Assembly (NCBI GenBank): GCA_000169995.1
Contig: AAZW01000007.1
Span: 1 to 64,000, forward strand
Source of the DNA: Vibrionales bacterium SWAT-3
GTDB lineage: Bacteria; Pseudomonadota; Gammaproteobacteria; Enterobacterales; Vibrionaceae
Direction: 5' to 3'
DNA: 64,000 nucleotides
This document shows, in pieces, positions 25,999 through 34,243 of this stretch (position 1 is the first letter of the stretch; every line of letters starts with the position of its first letter). The notes under the pieces are model-generated. The model saw only the letters and a list, made by a program, of their open reading frames with translations, did not search any database and had not been told where the DNA came from. The position numbers and the translations under genes are program-made.

Positions 25999-26634
25999 TT
26001 GAAAATGTATGAAGTGTACCTATTTGATATGGACGGTACATTGGTTAATTCAGAACCTCTAAAAGGCAAGGCTCTAGCATTAGCATGTCTAGATTATGGT
26101 GCAACGGTAGACCACAATATTTACAAAGAGGTGATGGGAGAAAGTTGGCAGGTGGTGACAAACCACTTTTTCAAGCATGCTGATATCGCTCCAAGTTTGG
26201 CAGAGTTTAATCTAGCTTTTCGTTCACACTATGAGCAAATGCTAAGTGAGCAACTTGAATTGAATGATGGTGCTAAGGCTTATCTCAACAGCTTGAAACT
26301 TGCTGGCAAAAAATGCGGTGTGGTGAGCTCTGCGGCAACTTGGATGGTTGAAAATATCTTAACCTCGTTAAAGCTTGAAGATACCTTTGACCTAGTTATC
26401 ACACAGGAACATGTGACTAAGCATAAGCCTGATCCCGAAGCATACAATCTTGCTTTGTCTGGGCTTAACGCTTCACCAGAACAGACTATCGTGTTTGAAG
26501 ATTCAGCTGCAGGTATTCAAGCAGGTAAAGCAAGTGGTTGTGATGTTGTTGCAATCCAGCATGAGTTCAATGGAAAGAATGACCTAAGTGACACCATAAA
26601 AATCATCAATACATATGAAGAAATGTCTCTTTGA
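25999..26634 (+). CDS. HAD-superfamily phosphatase (beta-phosphoglucomutase-like)
   Basis: This 211-residue HAD hydrolase has motif I FDMDGTLVNSE (nucleophile Asp10, acid Asp12), motif II GVVSSAATWM, the lysine in TKHKPDPEAY and the motif IV acid in VFEDSAAGIQAG. The cap is the small helical C1 type. It is probably a sugar-phosphate or nucleotide phosphatase. AAGGAG lies six bases before TTG 25999 and further from ATG 26005, so I prefer TTG. Confidence 0.86.
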   Translation: MKMYEVYLFDMDGTLVNSEPLKGKALALACLDYGATVDHNIYKEVMGESWQVVTNHFFKHADIAPSLAEFNLAFRSHYEQMLSEQLELNDGAKAYLNSLKLAGKKCGVVSSAATWMVENILTSLKLEDTFDLVITQEHVTKHKPDPEAYNLALSGLNASPEQTIVFEDSAAGIQAGKASGCDVVAIQHEFNGKNDLSDTIKIINTYEEMSL

Positions 26635-26819
26635 GTATCTATCAACTATATGGACTGTAACCCTAATCTGTTCCATCACCTTTTTATCGTCAGGTGCTCA
26701 TACCCCAAGCTACGCAAGAGATCGCCAAAAAGTTTGAAGATTGGCTTGTTGCCCCGGCAGAAATTTCAATAATGAATGAGTCATTTTATACAACTCGACA
26801 GACTAGGAGTACGTAGCAA

Positions 26820-27236
26820 ATGGAATACACGTTAGATACCGACCCATCAGATAGTGACATCAACGAAGTTCGCACTGGTCTAATCAAACACAATACGCCA
26901 TTTCTTGAAGGCATACCTAAATCTCAAGTGGGTTATTACGCCATGGAAGAGGGTGTTAAGGTCGGTGGTGTTATTGCGGATCTTTGGGGAAACTGGCTAT
27001 TGATCAAGTTTCTTTGGGTCGATGACTCAATGAGAGGCAAGCAGGTCGGCAGCCAGTTGCTGCAAAGATTAGAAGACTACGCACGGTCTCAAGGCTGCAC
27101 GTCGTCATTGGTCGACACGTTAAGTTTTCAAGCTAAACCTTTTTATGAGAAGCATGGCTACCAATGCCAAATGGTGCTTGAGAATTATCCTCTAGACTCA
27201 TCACTGGCGTTTCTCACCAAGTCGCTAACAGAGTAA
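26820..27236 (+). CDS. GNAT N-acetyltransferase
   Basis: This 138-residue GNAT has WVDDSMRGKQVGSQLLQRLE (acetyl-CoA loop, about residues 67-86) and the C-terminal AKPFYEKHGYQC. The N-terminus NEVRTGLIKHNTPFL is typical of the YkkB-like group. It starts at ATG 26820 behind AGGAGTACGTAGCAA. The 185 bp upstream contain a frame that could be a decayed gene end. It is 15 bp ahead of another GNAT gene. Confidence 0.83.
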   Translation: MEYTLDTDPSDSDINEVRTGLIKHNTPFLEGIPKSQVGYYAMEEGVKVGGVIADLWGNWLLIKFLWVDDSMRGKQVGSQLLQRLEDYARSQGCTSSLVDTLSFQAKPFYEKHGYQCQMVLENYPLDSSLAFLTKSLTE

Positions 27237-27251
27237 TCATATAGGGCAAGG

Positions 27252-27716
27252 ATGAACATAAACAGACACAAGGAAAGTGAAGTGATTAATATTCGAGAGA
27301 TGTGCATCGCCGATTATGATTCTGTGATTAACTTATGGTGCGAAACCGAAGGTATGAGCATTCGCGATGCAGATTCAAAACAGAGCATTGCAACTTATCT
27401 CGAGCGTAACCCCGGCTTGAGCTTCATTGCAGAGTCTAAACAAGGCGTGGTTGGTGCGGTGTTAGTAGGGACGGATGGCCGTCGTGGATATTTGCAGCAT
27501 CTAGCGGTCAGTACTGAATTTAGAGGACAAAATCTAGGTTGCCAACTAGTAACTGAAGCGGTTAACGCATTGGCTGGGGTAGGTGTCCCCAAGACACATT
27601 TATTCGTGTATAACGATAATATTAACGCTCAGAAATTCTATGAAAAGTTAGGCTGGTTTCCACGTGATGAAGTGCGGATGTATTCGTTTAATAGCTCGGG
27701 TAATAGTAACGCCTAA
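27252..27716 (+). CDS. GNAT N-acetyltransferase (YpeA-like)
   Basis: This 154-residue GNAT resembles YpeA: INIREMCIADYDSVINLW near the start, YLQHLAVSTEFRGQNLGCQL (acetyl-CoA loop) and FVYNDNINAQKFYEKLGWFP. The start is ATG 27252 (GGGCAAGG upstream), and a GTG at 27282 would fit the family start even better. It lies 15 bp behind another GNAT gene, so the two probably share a transcript although they are only distantly related. Confidence 0.83.
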   Translation: MNINRHKESEVINIREMCIADYDSVINLWCETEGMSIRDADSKQSIATYLERNPGLSFIAESKQGVVGAVLVGTDGRRGYLQHLAVSTEFRGQNLGCQLVTEAVNALAGVGVPKTHLFVYNDNINAQKFYEKLGWFPRDEVRMYSFNSSGNSNA

Positions 27717-27779
27717 CGGATCGATATAGTCAGAAAAAGCTGCACATAACTAATACCAGGTTAACCAAAGGAGTAAGAT

Positions 27780-28115
27780 TTGCCTCATTGTATTATCGAA
27801 CACTCGTCGACAATTAACGCCGAGCAACTGAACAAGAAAGTGTTTTTAGGAACACTGAACTCAGAGTTATTCGAAGCCGATGGACGAGACATTAAAGTTC
27901 GAAGTATCGCTTATGAGAACTACCAAACGGGTACAGAAAAAGAAGATTTTATCCATGTGACTGTGCGTATATTGTCTGGCCGAAGTGACACCGACAAAGT
28001 AATGCTATCTGAAACAGTAATGACGCAATTGCTGTCTTTGTCCCTCAGCAGAGCATCGATCACTGTTGAGGTGGTTGATATGGACAGAAATAGTTACGGA
28101 AAGGTCGTTGTCTAA
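27780..28115 (+). CDS. 5-carboxymethyl-2-hydroxymuconate isomerase-like protein
   Basis: This 111-residue protein of the tautomerase superfamily has Pro2 (MPHCIIEHSS), the catalytic proline exposed after Met removal. The blocks NAEQLNKKVFLGTL, IKVRSIAYENYQTG and FIHVTVRILSGR match HpaF/CHMI. The family isomerises 2-hydroxymuconates in aromatic breakdown, but no other pathway genes are near. It starts with TTG 27780 behind AAAGGAG. Confidence 0.83.
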   Translation: MPHCIIEHSSTINAEQLNKKVFLGTLNSELFEADGRDIKVRSIAYENYQTGTEKEDFIHVTVRILSGRSDTDKVMLSETVMTQLLSLSLSRASITVEVVDMDRNSYGKVVV

Positions 28116-28186
28116 CAGGCTGGAAGTCGCATTTTATACGCTGATCTTTGTAGCTTCACTCCAACTCGCTACAGGAATATTGGGAA

Positions 28187-28543
28187 ATGTTGTTTATCCA
28201 TAAATCTCAACCTTTGGTTCATGGCTCAGCTATCTGCTCTGAGCTGGCCGATTTTTTAGCTGACAATAAGAGTAAATTTGAGGACCAACTGGTTCCAGAC
28301 CTGTCGTACATCGATGATATGGCACATGTGGTCAACGGAATCAAAATCAAAAGCGTGCAACATGTGAATTATAACCAGTATCGTCTTGAATATGCGTTCG
28401 ACTGGGAGCTCTTTCTCGGATGTTCTGATAGAAATGAAACGGGCGTTGAGAATGGGCGTGTCCTGTTTATCTTGGAAGACGATAATAATCTTAATTTCGA
28501 TTTTCCAGATAGGAGCTCAAGAGATACTTGTGACGAGTTTTAA
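28187..28543 (+). CDS. hypothetical protein
   Basis: I do not recognise this 118-residue protein. It is soluble and acidic, with a mixed alpha/beta look (LADFLADNKSKFEDQLV helix, then strands in YRLEYAFDWELFLGC) and several aspartates near the C-terminus. No cysteine pairs, signal peptide or membrane segments are seen. ATG 28187 has only a weak GGGAA site. It lies among former cassette genes and an attC fragment follows at 28.57 kb. Confidence 0.6.
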   Translation: MLFIHKSQPLVHGSAICSELADFLADNKSKFEDQLVPDLSYIDDMAHVVNGIKIKSVQHVNYNQYRLEYAFDWELFLGCSDRNETGVENGRVLFILEDDNNLNFDFPDRSSRDTCDEF

Positions 28544-28571
28544 CTGACACGTGGGGCATTGCTTTGGATTG

Positions 28572-28600
28572 GTGTTGATTCTTAAGGCTTGGCATTAACG
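28572..28600 (+). repeat. attC remnant box
   Basis: GATTCTTAAGGCTTGGCATT, about 30 bp behind the stop of the preceding gene, matches the left box of the attC sites (GATTCACAACGCGTGGCATT at 16 of 20 positions by eye). Core ends are lost. Confidence 0.35.
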
Positions 28601-28665
28601 ATGCACAATGAGTAACCCGATAAAACATTTCTGCCATTTGAGGCGAAGTTGGAATAGGAGTAGTA

Positions 28666-29205
28666 ATGAAAATAGTAGAAGCACAACACTCTGATTTAGA
28701 GAGTTTGTTCGTATATCTGGATACACAGTTGTCAGAAATCGCATTAGAAGAGACACCGCTATTCCAGCCAGTCTCAAAGTCAGATTGTAAAATGTCTGAA
28801 GCACATAAGGCTCGCTTTTCTGATGGGTTTAAGTTTGAGTTTGGAGAGAATGGCTGGCGAAAAATTTGGTTAGCTAAAGATTCGAATGGTGCTATTCGTG
28901 GCCATATCGACTTGCGCCATCATAATGGTAATTACTGTTCTCACCGTGTGTTGCTTGGTATGGGTGTCGACAGCAGCGTGAGAAAGCAAGGCTTAGGCTC
29001 GAAACTAATGAATGTGGCGACTCAATATTGCCGAGAGAGCGAAGCGATTGATTGGCTGGACCTTAATGTATTGTCAAACAACCTTCCGGCTAAAAATCTT
29101 TATTTGAGAACGGGGTTTACGGTTGTCGGCGAAATGGAAGACTACTATCGAATTGATGGTCAGTCGGTGTCTGAACTAACAATGACATTACAGACGAAAG
29201 GGTAA
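28666..29205 (+). CDS. GNAT N-acetyltransferase (RimI/PAT-like)
   Basis: This 179-residue GNAT has VLLGMGVDSSVRKQGLGSKL (acetyl-CoA loop, about residues 95-114) and the C-terminal LNVLSNNLPAKNLYLRTGFT. The Asn and Tyr of this block commonly shape the active site. Before the loop is the strand HIDLRHHNGNYCSHR, seen in a group of uncharacterised GNATs. AGGAGTAGTA lies before ATG 28666. The gene lies 28 bp ahead of a VOC gene. Confidence 0.83.
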   Translation: MKIVEAQHSDLESLFVYLDTQLSEIALEETPLFQPVSKSDCKMSEAHKARFSDGFKFEFGENGWRKIWLAKDSNGAIRGHIDLRHHNGNYCSHRVLLGMGVDSSVRKQGLGSKLMNVATQYCRESEAIDWLDLNVLSNNLPAKNLYLRTGFTVVGEMEDYYRIDGQSVSELTMTLQTKG

Positions 29206-29232
29206 AACATCCAAGTCAATCAGGAGACTAAC

Positions 29233-29625
29233 TTGAGCAAACCAATAGCAATTCTGATTCATGTCCCAAACATAGAGCAGGGACTAAGTTGGTATCAAGC
29301 GGCCTTTCCTGAGTCTGTCGCCACCTATCATCCGTCTTCTGACTTTACGACTCTAGATATCAATGGTTTTTCTATTGAGATTGTACAAGCAGATGAGAAA
29401 GTTGGCTCTGGCAAAAAGGGAACAGTGCTTTATTGGTCTACAGAGGATTTTGACAAGTCACTTTTACATTTTCAGTTAATTGGGGCTCAGCTATACAGAG
29501 GTCCAATGGAGATCGAGGGCGGATTAACGATGTGCCAAGTCGAGGACCCTTTTGGAAATCTGATTGGTTTACGAGGTATTCGTAAAAATATCACTTGTAA
29601 TGAGACACGAATAGATAACGAATAA
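29233..29625 (+). CDS. VOC-family (glyoxalase-like) protein
   Basis: This 130-residue protein with one beta-alpha-beta-beta-beta pair has the N-terminal strand IAILIHVPNIEQGLSWYQAAF and the C-terminal CQVEDPFGNLIGLRGI of the VOC family. It starts with TTG 29233 behind CAGGAGAC. It is followed after 10 bp by a GNAT gene. It may bind a small metabolite or antibiotic; there is nothing here to choose between these. Confidence 0.8.
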   Translation: MSKPIAILIHVPNIEQGLSWYQAAFPESVATYHPSSDFTTLDINGFSIEIVQADEKVGSGKKGTVLYWSTEDFDKSLLHFQLIGAQLYRGPMEIEGGLTMCQVEDPFGNLIGLRGIRKNITCNETRIDNE

Positions 29626-29635
29626 AGGAATAACA

Positions 29636-30109
29636 ATGATTACTATCGAAAGGCTTAATGATGCTCATATTGAGCAAGTTAATGAAATTCAGCTTGCAGA
29701 TGAGCAGGTTAAGTTCGCAGGAACAGCAATGGACTTTTTGTCAGACGGTTGTGAGACCACGCATCTACATATTATTAAATATGGCATTGAGGTGGTGGGC
29801 TTCTTTAAGCTTGATGTCGCTTACCCGGCTGGCTACAAATTTTGTCCTGAAGGTAGTATCGGCTTAAGGGCGTTTGCGCTTGACAAAAACCAACAAGGAA
29901 AGGGGCTAGGGACGGGCGCGGTGAAAGCTTTATTTCCTTATCTAGTAGCTAATTATGAAGGGTATGATTGGATTTACTTAACGGTTAATTGTAAAAACCC
30001 CGCAGCTTATAACTGCTATGTTAAAGGTGGTTTTGAAGATACCAATGAACAGTACCTAGGCGGCGCCGCTGGCCCACAGTTCATTATGCGCGGAGCCATT
30101 AACGCTTAA
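29636..30109 (+). CDS. GNAT N-acetyltransferase
   Basis: This 157-residue GNAT has the loop LDKNQQGKGLGTGAVKALF near residues 82-100 and the C-terminal CKNPAAYNCYVKGGFEDTN. The start ATG 29636 lies behind AAAGGAAT. The gene sits between two VOC genes within 50 bp on either side, and the three are on one strand, so they are probably transcribed together. The acceptor is unknown. Confidence 0.83.
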   Translation: MITIERLNDAHIEQVNEIQLADEQVKFAGTAMDFLSDGCETTHLHIIKYGIEVVGFFKLDVAYPAGYKFCPEGSIGLRAFALDKNQQGKGLGTGAVKALFPYLVANYEGYDWIYLTVNCKNPAAYNCYVKGGFEDTNEQYLGGAAGPQFIMRGAINA

Positions 30110-30156
30110 CTTAGATCTGTTTATCAAAAGCCAACTGGGAATCAAAAGGAAAGGCC

Positions 30157-30501
30157 ATGAAAGTTCAATATCTTGAAATTGTTACCCCTGAAGTAGATAC
30201 GGTTTGTGCAACTTACGCGCAGATCTACGATGTGAAGTTTAGTGATGCGGACGTGAACTTAGGCGGTGCTCGTACCGCTAAGCTCTCTAATGGCGGTGTA
30301 ATTGGTATAAGGGGACCACTTCGTGAAACTGAAGAGCCGGTTGTTCGTCATTACACGCTGGTAAAAGATATTGAAGCAGCAGTAAACACAGCTGAAAAGT
30401 TGGGTGCTGAAGTGGCAGTTCCACCAATGGAGTTACCACGTCACGGAATGTGTGCCATTGTCATTCAAAGTGGTGTTGAACTCGGTTTTTGGCAGCTGTA
30501 G
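30157..30501 (+). CDS. VOC-family protein, short
   Basis: This 114-residue protein with the VOC pattern MKVQYLEIVTPEVDTVCATY and ELGFWQL at the end resembles glyoxalase/hydroxylase-like proteins annotated near bleomycin-resistance families. The metal ligands are not clear, so it may be only a binding protein. AAAGGAAAGG lies before ATG 30157. Confidence 0.75.
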   Translation: MKVQYLEIVTPEVDTVCATYAQIYDVKFSDADVNLGGARTAKLSNGGVIGIRGPLRETEEPVVRHYTLVKDIEAAVNTAEKLGAEVAVPPMELPRHGMCAIVIQSGVELGFWQL

Positions 30502-30559
30502 CTGGTCGTTTTACCAAAAGGTTTAAAATTTAAAGTGGCATTTGTTCTAAGGAGGGAAC

Positions 30560-30646
30560 ATGCCAATTACATCCGACACCCTCAACAAGGTATGTTATGA
30601 AACAAAATATTGTCCATATTGCACTTGTCGTAAAAGACTACGATGA
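30560..30646 (+). CDS. possible 28-codon leader or gene-start remnant
   Basis: An ATG at 30560 directly follows AAGGAGGGAAC, the best ribosome site of the area, and opens a frame of 28 codons (MPITSDTLNK, then CYETKYCPYCTCRKRLR). It ends 50 bp inside the following VOC gene. The first ten codons look like a gene start and the cysteine-rich rest is a frame read across the VOC gene. I think it is either a translated leader or the start of a lost gene fused to this place. Confidence 0.3.
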   Translation: MPITSDTLNKVCYETKYCPYCTCRKRLR

Positions 30647-31013
30647 AGCCCTAGACTTCTACGTGAACAAACTCAAGTTTGAGCTTCTCGAAGATACCTA
30701 CTTACCAGAAGAAGATAAACGTTGGGTTGTTGTTGCTCCACCTAATTCACACGGTGTGAGCTTATTATTAGCGAGAGCCTCCAAGCCCGAGCAATTGGAT
30801 TTTATCGGCAACCAAGCTGGTGGCCGTGTGTTCCTCTTCTTAAATACCGATGATTTTTGGCGTGACTATGAACGCATGGTGTCTCTGGGAATCAAATTCG
30901 TTCGAGAGCCGAAAGAGCAAGCCTACGGAACAGTGGCGGTATTCGAAGACCTTTATGGAAACCTATGGGATCTTCTGCAATTAAACCCAGACCACCCAAT
31001 GGCAAATCGATAA
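30597..31013 (+). CDS. VOC-family protein (glyoxalase I-like)
   Basis: This 138-residue protein has the pattern IVHIALVVKDYDEALDFYVNKL and ends in AVFEDLYGNLWDLLQLNPDH, with the metal-site His7 at the front and Glu in FEDLYGNLWD. It resembles VOC proteins of the YaeR/PhnB type. ATG 30597 overlaps a short frame with a much better ribosome site at 30560; its own ribosome site (CAACAAGGTATGTT) is moderate. Reinitiation from the short frame is possible. Confidence 0.83.
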   Translation: MKQNIVHIALVVKDYDEALDFYVNKLKFELLEDTYLPEEDKRWVVVAPPNSHGVSLLLARASKPEQLDFIGNQAGGRVFLFLNTDDFWRDYERMVSLGIKFVREPKEQAYGTVAVFEDLYGNLWDLLQLNPDHPMANR

Positions 31014-31055
31014 ACCTGAATCTTACAAACCAACACCAAATAGCACCGGAGCAAC

Positions 31056-31463
31056 ATGGACATAACCAAAATTTCAGCGGATAACGTGCTGCCCATTCGT
31101 CACCAAGTACTCTGGCCAAACAAACCAATGTCGTTTTGTGCGGTAGAAGGCGATGAGCATGCCTCGCATTATGGTGCTTATATTGATAACCAATTAGTTT
31201 GTGTTGCGTCTGTTTACGTTCAAGGGAAGCAAGCCAGGCTACGTAAGTTCGCTACATTGCCAGAATACCAAGGGCAGGGTGTTGGCTCTAAGGTGATCGT
31301 GCACATCATCAAAGATCTACAAGCGGATAAAGTGAGTTATTTTTGGTGTGATGCTCGCACAACCGCTTTGGGTTTCTATCAAAGGTTTGAGATGCAGGTT
31401 GAAGGCGTTGAATTCCAAAAATCAGGAGTCTCTTACTACAAGATGTCGGTTCGGTGGGGGTAA
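31056..31463 (+). CDS. GNAT N-acetyltransferase (ElaA-like)
   Basis: This 135-residue small GNAT has RKFATLPEYQGQGVGSKVIVH (loop near residues 62-82) and the C-terminal ARTTALGFYQRFEMQVEG. The N-terminus VLPIRHQVLWPNKPMSF is the pattern of a widespread uncharacterised group whose members start with ...RH.VLRP. ACCGGAGCAAC precedes ATG 31056. Confidence 0.83.
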   Translation: MDITKISADNVLPIRHQVLWPNKPMSFCAVEGDEHASHYGAYIDNQLVCVASVYVQGKQARLRKFATLPEYQGQGVGSKVIVHIIKDLQADKVSYFWCDARTTALGFYQRFEMQVEGVEFQKSGVSYYKMSVRWG

Positions 31464-31532
31464 AGACTTTCACTGTAACCCTGTGCATCAGTCGTATATC
31501 TAAAACATCAATTCAAGTTAAGGAAGCGTATC

Positions 31533-32114
31533 GTGGAAGAAATCAAAGGCATTTTGCAATTCATGGCTGAAGTAGAAAAGTTGAAGGATGTTCATAGACA
31601 AACGAAGCCAGTTGGTCTGGATCGCTATGAAAACTCCGCTGAACATAGCTGGCATGTCTGTTTGAGTGCTCTGATGTTGAAAGACTACGCGAATGAAGAG
31701 ATCGATATAACCCGAGGGATGAAGATGCTGCTTATACACGATCTCGGTGAAATCGATGCGGGTGACACGATCATCTACGCCAGTGAAACGGAAGAAAACA
31801 AACTTAAAGAGAGAAATTGTGTCGAGCGTTTGCTTGAGTCATTGCCGAGCCATCTAAGATCCGAATATTTGGAGTTATGGCTAGAATTTGAAGCGGGTGA
31901 GTCACCGGAAGCGAGATTCGGTAAAGCGATTGATAGAGTGCCACCTTTACTTCATAACATCCACGGCGGCGGCCATAGCTGGAAGAAGCACAATATATCT
32001 AAAGATAAAGTACTGACATTTAACGGTGAACGCATTTCTAAAGGCAGCAAGGCACTGTGGAGTGAACTAGAAGTTCAACTTGAAGCCGCCGCCGACCGAG
32101 GGTTATTGAAGTAA
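31533..32114 (+). CDS. HD-domain phosphohydrolase (YfbR-like)
   Basis: This 193-residue protein has the HD pattern: His38 in NSAEHSWHV, His69-Asp70 in LLIHDLGEIDAGD and a later Asp in GKAIDRVPPLLHN. This is the metal site of 5'-deoxynucleotidases of the YfbR/HD_3 group, which hydrolyse deoxynucleoside monophosphates. Starts with GTG 31533 after AAGGAAGC. The likely role is nucleotide cleanup, but the substrate is inferred only by family. Confidence 0.83.
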   Translation: MEEIKGILQFMAEVEKLKDVHRQTKPVGLDRYENSAEHSWHVCLSALMLKDYANEEIDITRGMKMLLIHDLGEIDAGDTIIYASETEENKLKERNCVERLLESLPSHLRSEYLELWLEFEAGESPEARFGKAIDRVPPLLHNIHGGGHSWKKHNISKDKVLTFNGERISKGSKALWSELEVQLEAAADRGLLK

Positions 32115-32282
32115 ATTTAAATCAAGTGTGCCAAGGGTGATGGAGAAGGAATGACACCATCTCTTCCTTTTGGGTTCTTATATGGCCTTTAGATTGTGAC
32201 ATTCTCATCAAAATACCGGAATACTGTTTATTTATACAGTTATTGTTTGTATTCTCACTGCTCATCAAAAGGAGCAGTAAAA

Positions 32283-32696
32283 ATGGCGTTCAAATACGAA
32301 GAAAAAGTCCCAAATCCAGCCGAGTTTTGTGAAATGCGGGTGAAAGCAAAATTATCACCGAAGTCACTGAAAGCTGCCACAATCGCTTTACCAAATAGTT
32401 TATACGGCATTTCTATTCGAGATGGTGACCAACTCATTGCGATGGGGCGTGTTGTCGGTGATGGTGCATGTAATTTTGAAGTGGTTGATGTCGCAGTAGA
32501 TCCAATTTATCAAGGGCAGGGCTTAGGCAGAAAAGTGATGGAATACATCGACAATTACCTATCTTCTGTTGCACTGGAAGGATCGTATGTTTCCATGATT
32601 GCTGATGAACCGGTGTTTTATGAGAAACTCGGTTATAAGCTTGTATCTCCTTCTAGCCAAGGCATGACAAAGAAGTTTCCACCCAAGCGTATGTAA
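32283..32696 (+). CDS. GNAT N-acetyltransferase
   Basis: This 137-residue GNAT has VDVAVDPIYQGQGLGRKVMEY near residues 72-90, a C-terminal EPVFYEKLGYKLV, and an N-terminus YEEKVPNPAEFCEMRVKAKL typical of the group related to glucosamine N-acetyltransferase. ATG 32283 has AAGGAGC nine bases before it; the longer frame from 32196 adds unconserved residues. The next gene encodes an exported protein. Confidence 0.82.
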   Translation: MAFKYEEKVPNPAEFCEMRVKAKLSPKSLKAATIALPNSLYGISIRDGDQLIAMGRVVGDGACNFEVVDVAVDPIYQGQGLGRKVMEYIDNYLSSVALEGSYVSMIADEPVFYEKLGYKLVSPSSQGMTKKFPPKRM

Positions 32697-32763
32697 TAAA
32701 AACTTGTGGCTCCAGCATGATGTTATGCAAAGAGCATCAAGTTTAAAAGGAACACATCAATTA

Positions 32764-33156
32764 ATGAAAAATAGAATCTTGGCGCTATCGCTGCTTTGCC
32801 TATCAAGCAGTGTATTCGCTGACAGTGAATTACCAAGCAGTAGTTATGAAATGACCGTTACAGTGGTAGAGCAATCCCTAAAGCGCGACTTTCCATCGGT
32901 TAAATTTGATTACCTTGGCCAGACGCTTACCACGAGCGTTGATGAGTGTTCGTATACTGGAACGCTCTCTGAAGATGACGACAAAACGATTCTTCTATCG
33001 GCCACGATGTCATGCACTAATAAAAGTGGATCAAGCTACAGTGAGATGCCAGACTTCGTGCTCAAGTATGAGGGCGGTGAAGCGAGTATGAGCTTTGGTG
33101 ATGGCGAGAGTGACGTGTGGACATATTCCGTCAAAGTTAAGAAGCTCGATTTATAG
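32764..33156 (+). CDS. exported protein of unknown function
   Basis: This 130-residue protein has a clear signal peptide (KNRILALSLLCLSSSVFA, cut after residue 19 at VFA-DS), so the mature form is periplasmic. The mature part contains two cysteines (CSYTGTLSE and MSCTNKSG), possibly one disulfide, and ends in strands YEGGEASMSFGDGESDVWTY. I do not know the family. ATG 32764 is chosen because the signal peptide begins there, with AAAAGGAACA upstream; the frame is open to 32704. Confidence 0.7.
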   Translation: MKNRILALSLLCLSSSVFADSELPSSSYEMTVTVVEQSLKRDFPSVKFDYLGQTLTTSVDECSYTGTLSEDDDKTILLSATMSCTNKSGSSYSEMPDFVLKYEGGEASMSFGDGESDVWTYSVKVKKLDL

Positions 33157-33318
33157 TTAACCTTCTTTAGCAAGTTGACACATTAGCCATGGCACTACCT
33201 TCGCCCTGTGCTGCGTAAGTACATGCTATGAGACGTCGATCAATATAATAAGTTAGATAATCCAACGTTAGCTTGTTACTATGCAATCAACTTTATAAAT
33301 GAACGTTGGTTTATATAA

Positions 33319-33576
33319 ATGATTGATAGTAAGTACATTAAGCACCCATACTACTGTGAAAACTGTAACTCAATGACTCCACACCTTGCTATGAGTAGCT
33401 CTGTTGAGGAGCAAAAGGAGCAAGCGGAATCAGAAGCAAGACAGTGGAAAATAGGGATGTTAGTGGAGTATATCGTAAACCTGTTCTTTAAAGACGACAA
33501 AGGCACGCCTAGCTTTTTCATAGACCAAGAATACCAATATCAATGTGAGAAGTGCGGCACCAAGTCATGGCATTGA
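33319..33576 (+). CDS. small zinc-ribbon protein, family member 1
   Basis: This 85-residue protein has two cysteine pairs, CENC (residues 13-16) followed by MTPH, and CEKCG near the C-terminus, with a helical middle. The layout CxxC-x3-T-x-H plus a terminal YxCxxCG recurs in 36644-36868, 41719-41952 and the partial gene at 63916. The four are clearly related but diverged. The zinc is probably structural, with a membrane-near helix (IGMLVEYIVNLFF). Function unknown. Confidence 0.7.
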   Translation: MIDSKYIKHPYYCENCNSMTPHLAMSSSVEEQKEQAESEARQWKIGMLVEYIVNLFFKDDKGTPSFFIDQEYQYQCEKCGTKSWH

Positions 33577-33693
33577 TATTATTGGATTTGGTTTCATTCG
33601 ATACCTAACTTTTAGCATCTAAAACTTCAGCTGATCAGTATCTTAGATTACAGTAGCCTGACTATGTGAGTGTGCCTATATCTTGAGGTTAAA

Positions 33694-34140
33694 ATGGAAT
33701 ATGTCGTCGTCGATGCTACGCAAGTCCCAATGTCATTGTTACTTGAAGCGGACCCGTCTGAAGCAAGTATTGCATCGTACTTAAGCGAATCATGGTGTTA
33801 CGCAGCGAAACGAGATAATCAAATTCTTGGTGTCTGTGTTGTTAAACCAATTAGTGATGATACTGCAGAGATTTTTAACGTGTCAGTCAGCCCTGAGCAT
33901 CAACAGCAAGGTATTGGGTCTCAGGTTTTAAAGTTCGCTCTAAAGCAAGTGGTTAATCAAGGAATTAAGCGGGTTGAGCTGGGAACGGGTACGTTCGGTT
34001 ATCAACTCACTTATTATTAACGAGCTGGTTTTAGGATTGATAGTGTGGTTAAAAACCACTTCATCGACCATTATCCAGAACCCATCTTCGAGAACGGTAT
34101 TCAACATCAAGACATGTTGAGGCTGTATATCGAGTTTTAA
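33694..34140 (+). pseudogene. GNAT acetyltransferase broken by one nonsense codon
   Basis: The frame ATG 33694 encodes a GNAT with the loop FNVSVSPEHQQQGIGSQVLK. It stops at TAA 34018-34020 after GTGTFGYQLTYY, in the middle of the C-terminal acetyltransferase block. In the same frame the coding continues (RAGFRIDSVVKNHFIDHYPE) to a natural stop at 34138-34140. A CAA to TAA change explains it: family proteins have YQRAGF at this place. Only the terminal 39 residues are lost, so some remnant protein may be made, but the active site is incomplete. Confidence 0.83.
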
Positions 34141-34243
34141 TTGTGCTGGATGCACTGTTTAAGCAGAACAAAGACAAGCCCAAATAACCTCGTCTAAAAA
34201 GGCTCATTATGCCGTTTCCTTTTTGTTATGGAGGACAAAGGAA

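Noticed and set aside
26690..26815. Possible decayed gene end (frame with QATQEIAKKFEDWLVAPAEI)
   Set aside because: The stretch is short, without start or recognisable family, and could be chance.
30157..31013. Local duplication of the two neighbouring VOC genes
   Set aside because: They share only the fold; sequences are too different to be a recent tandem duplication.
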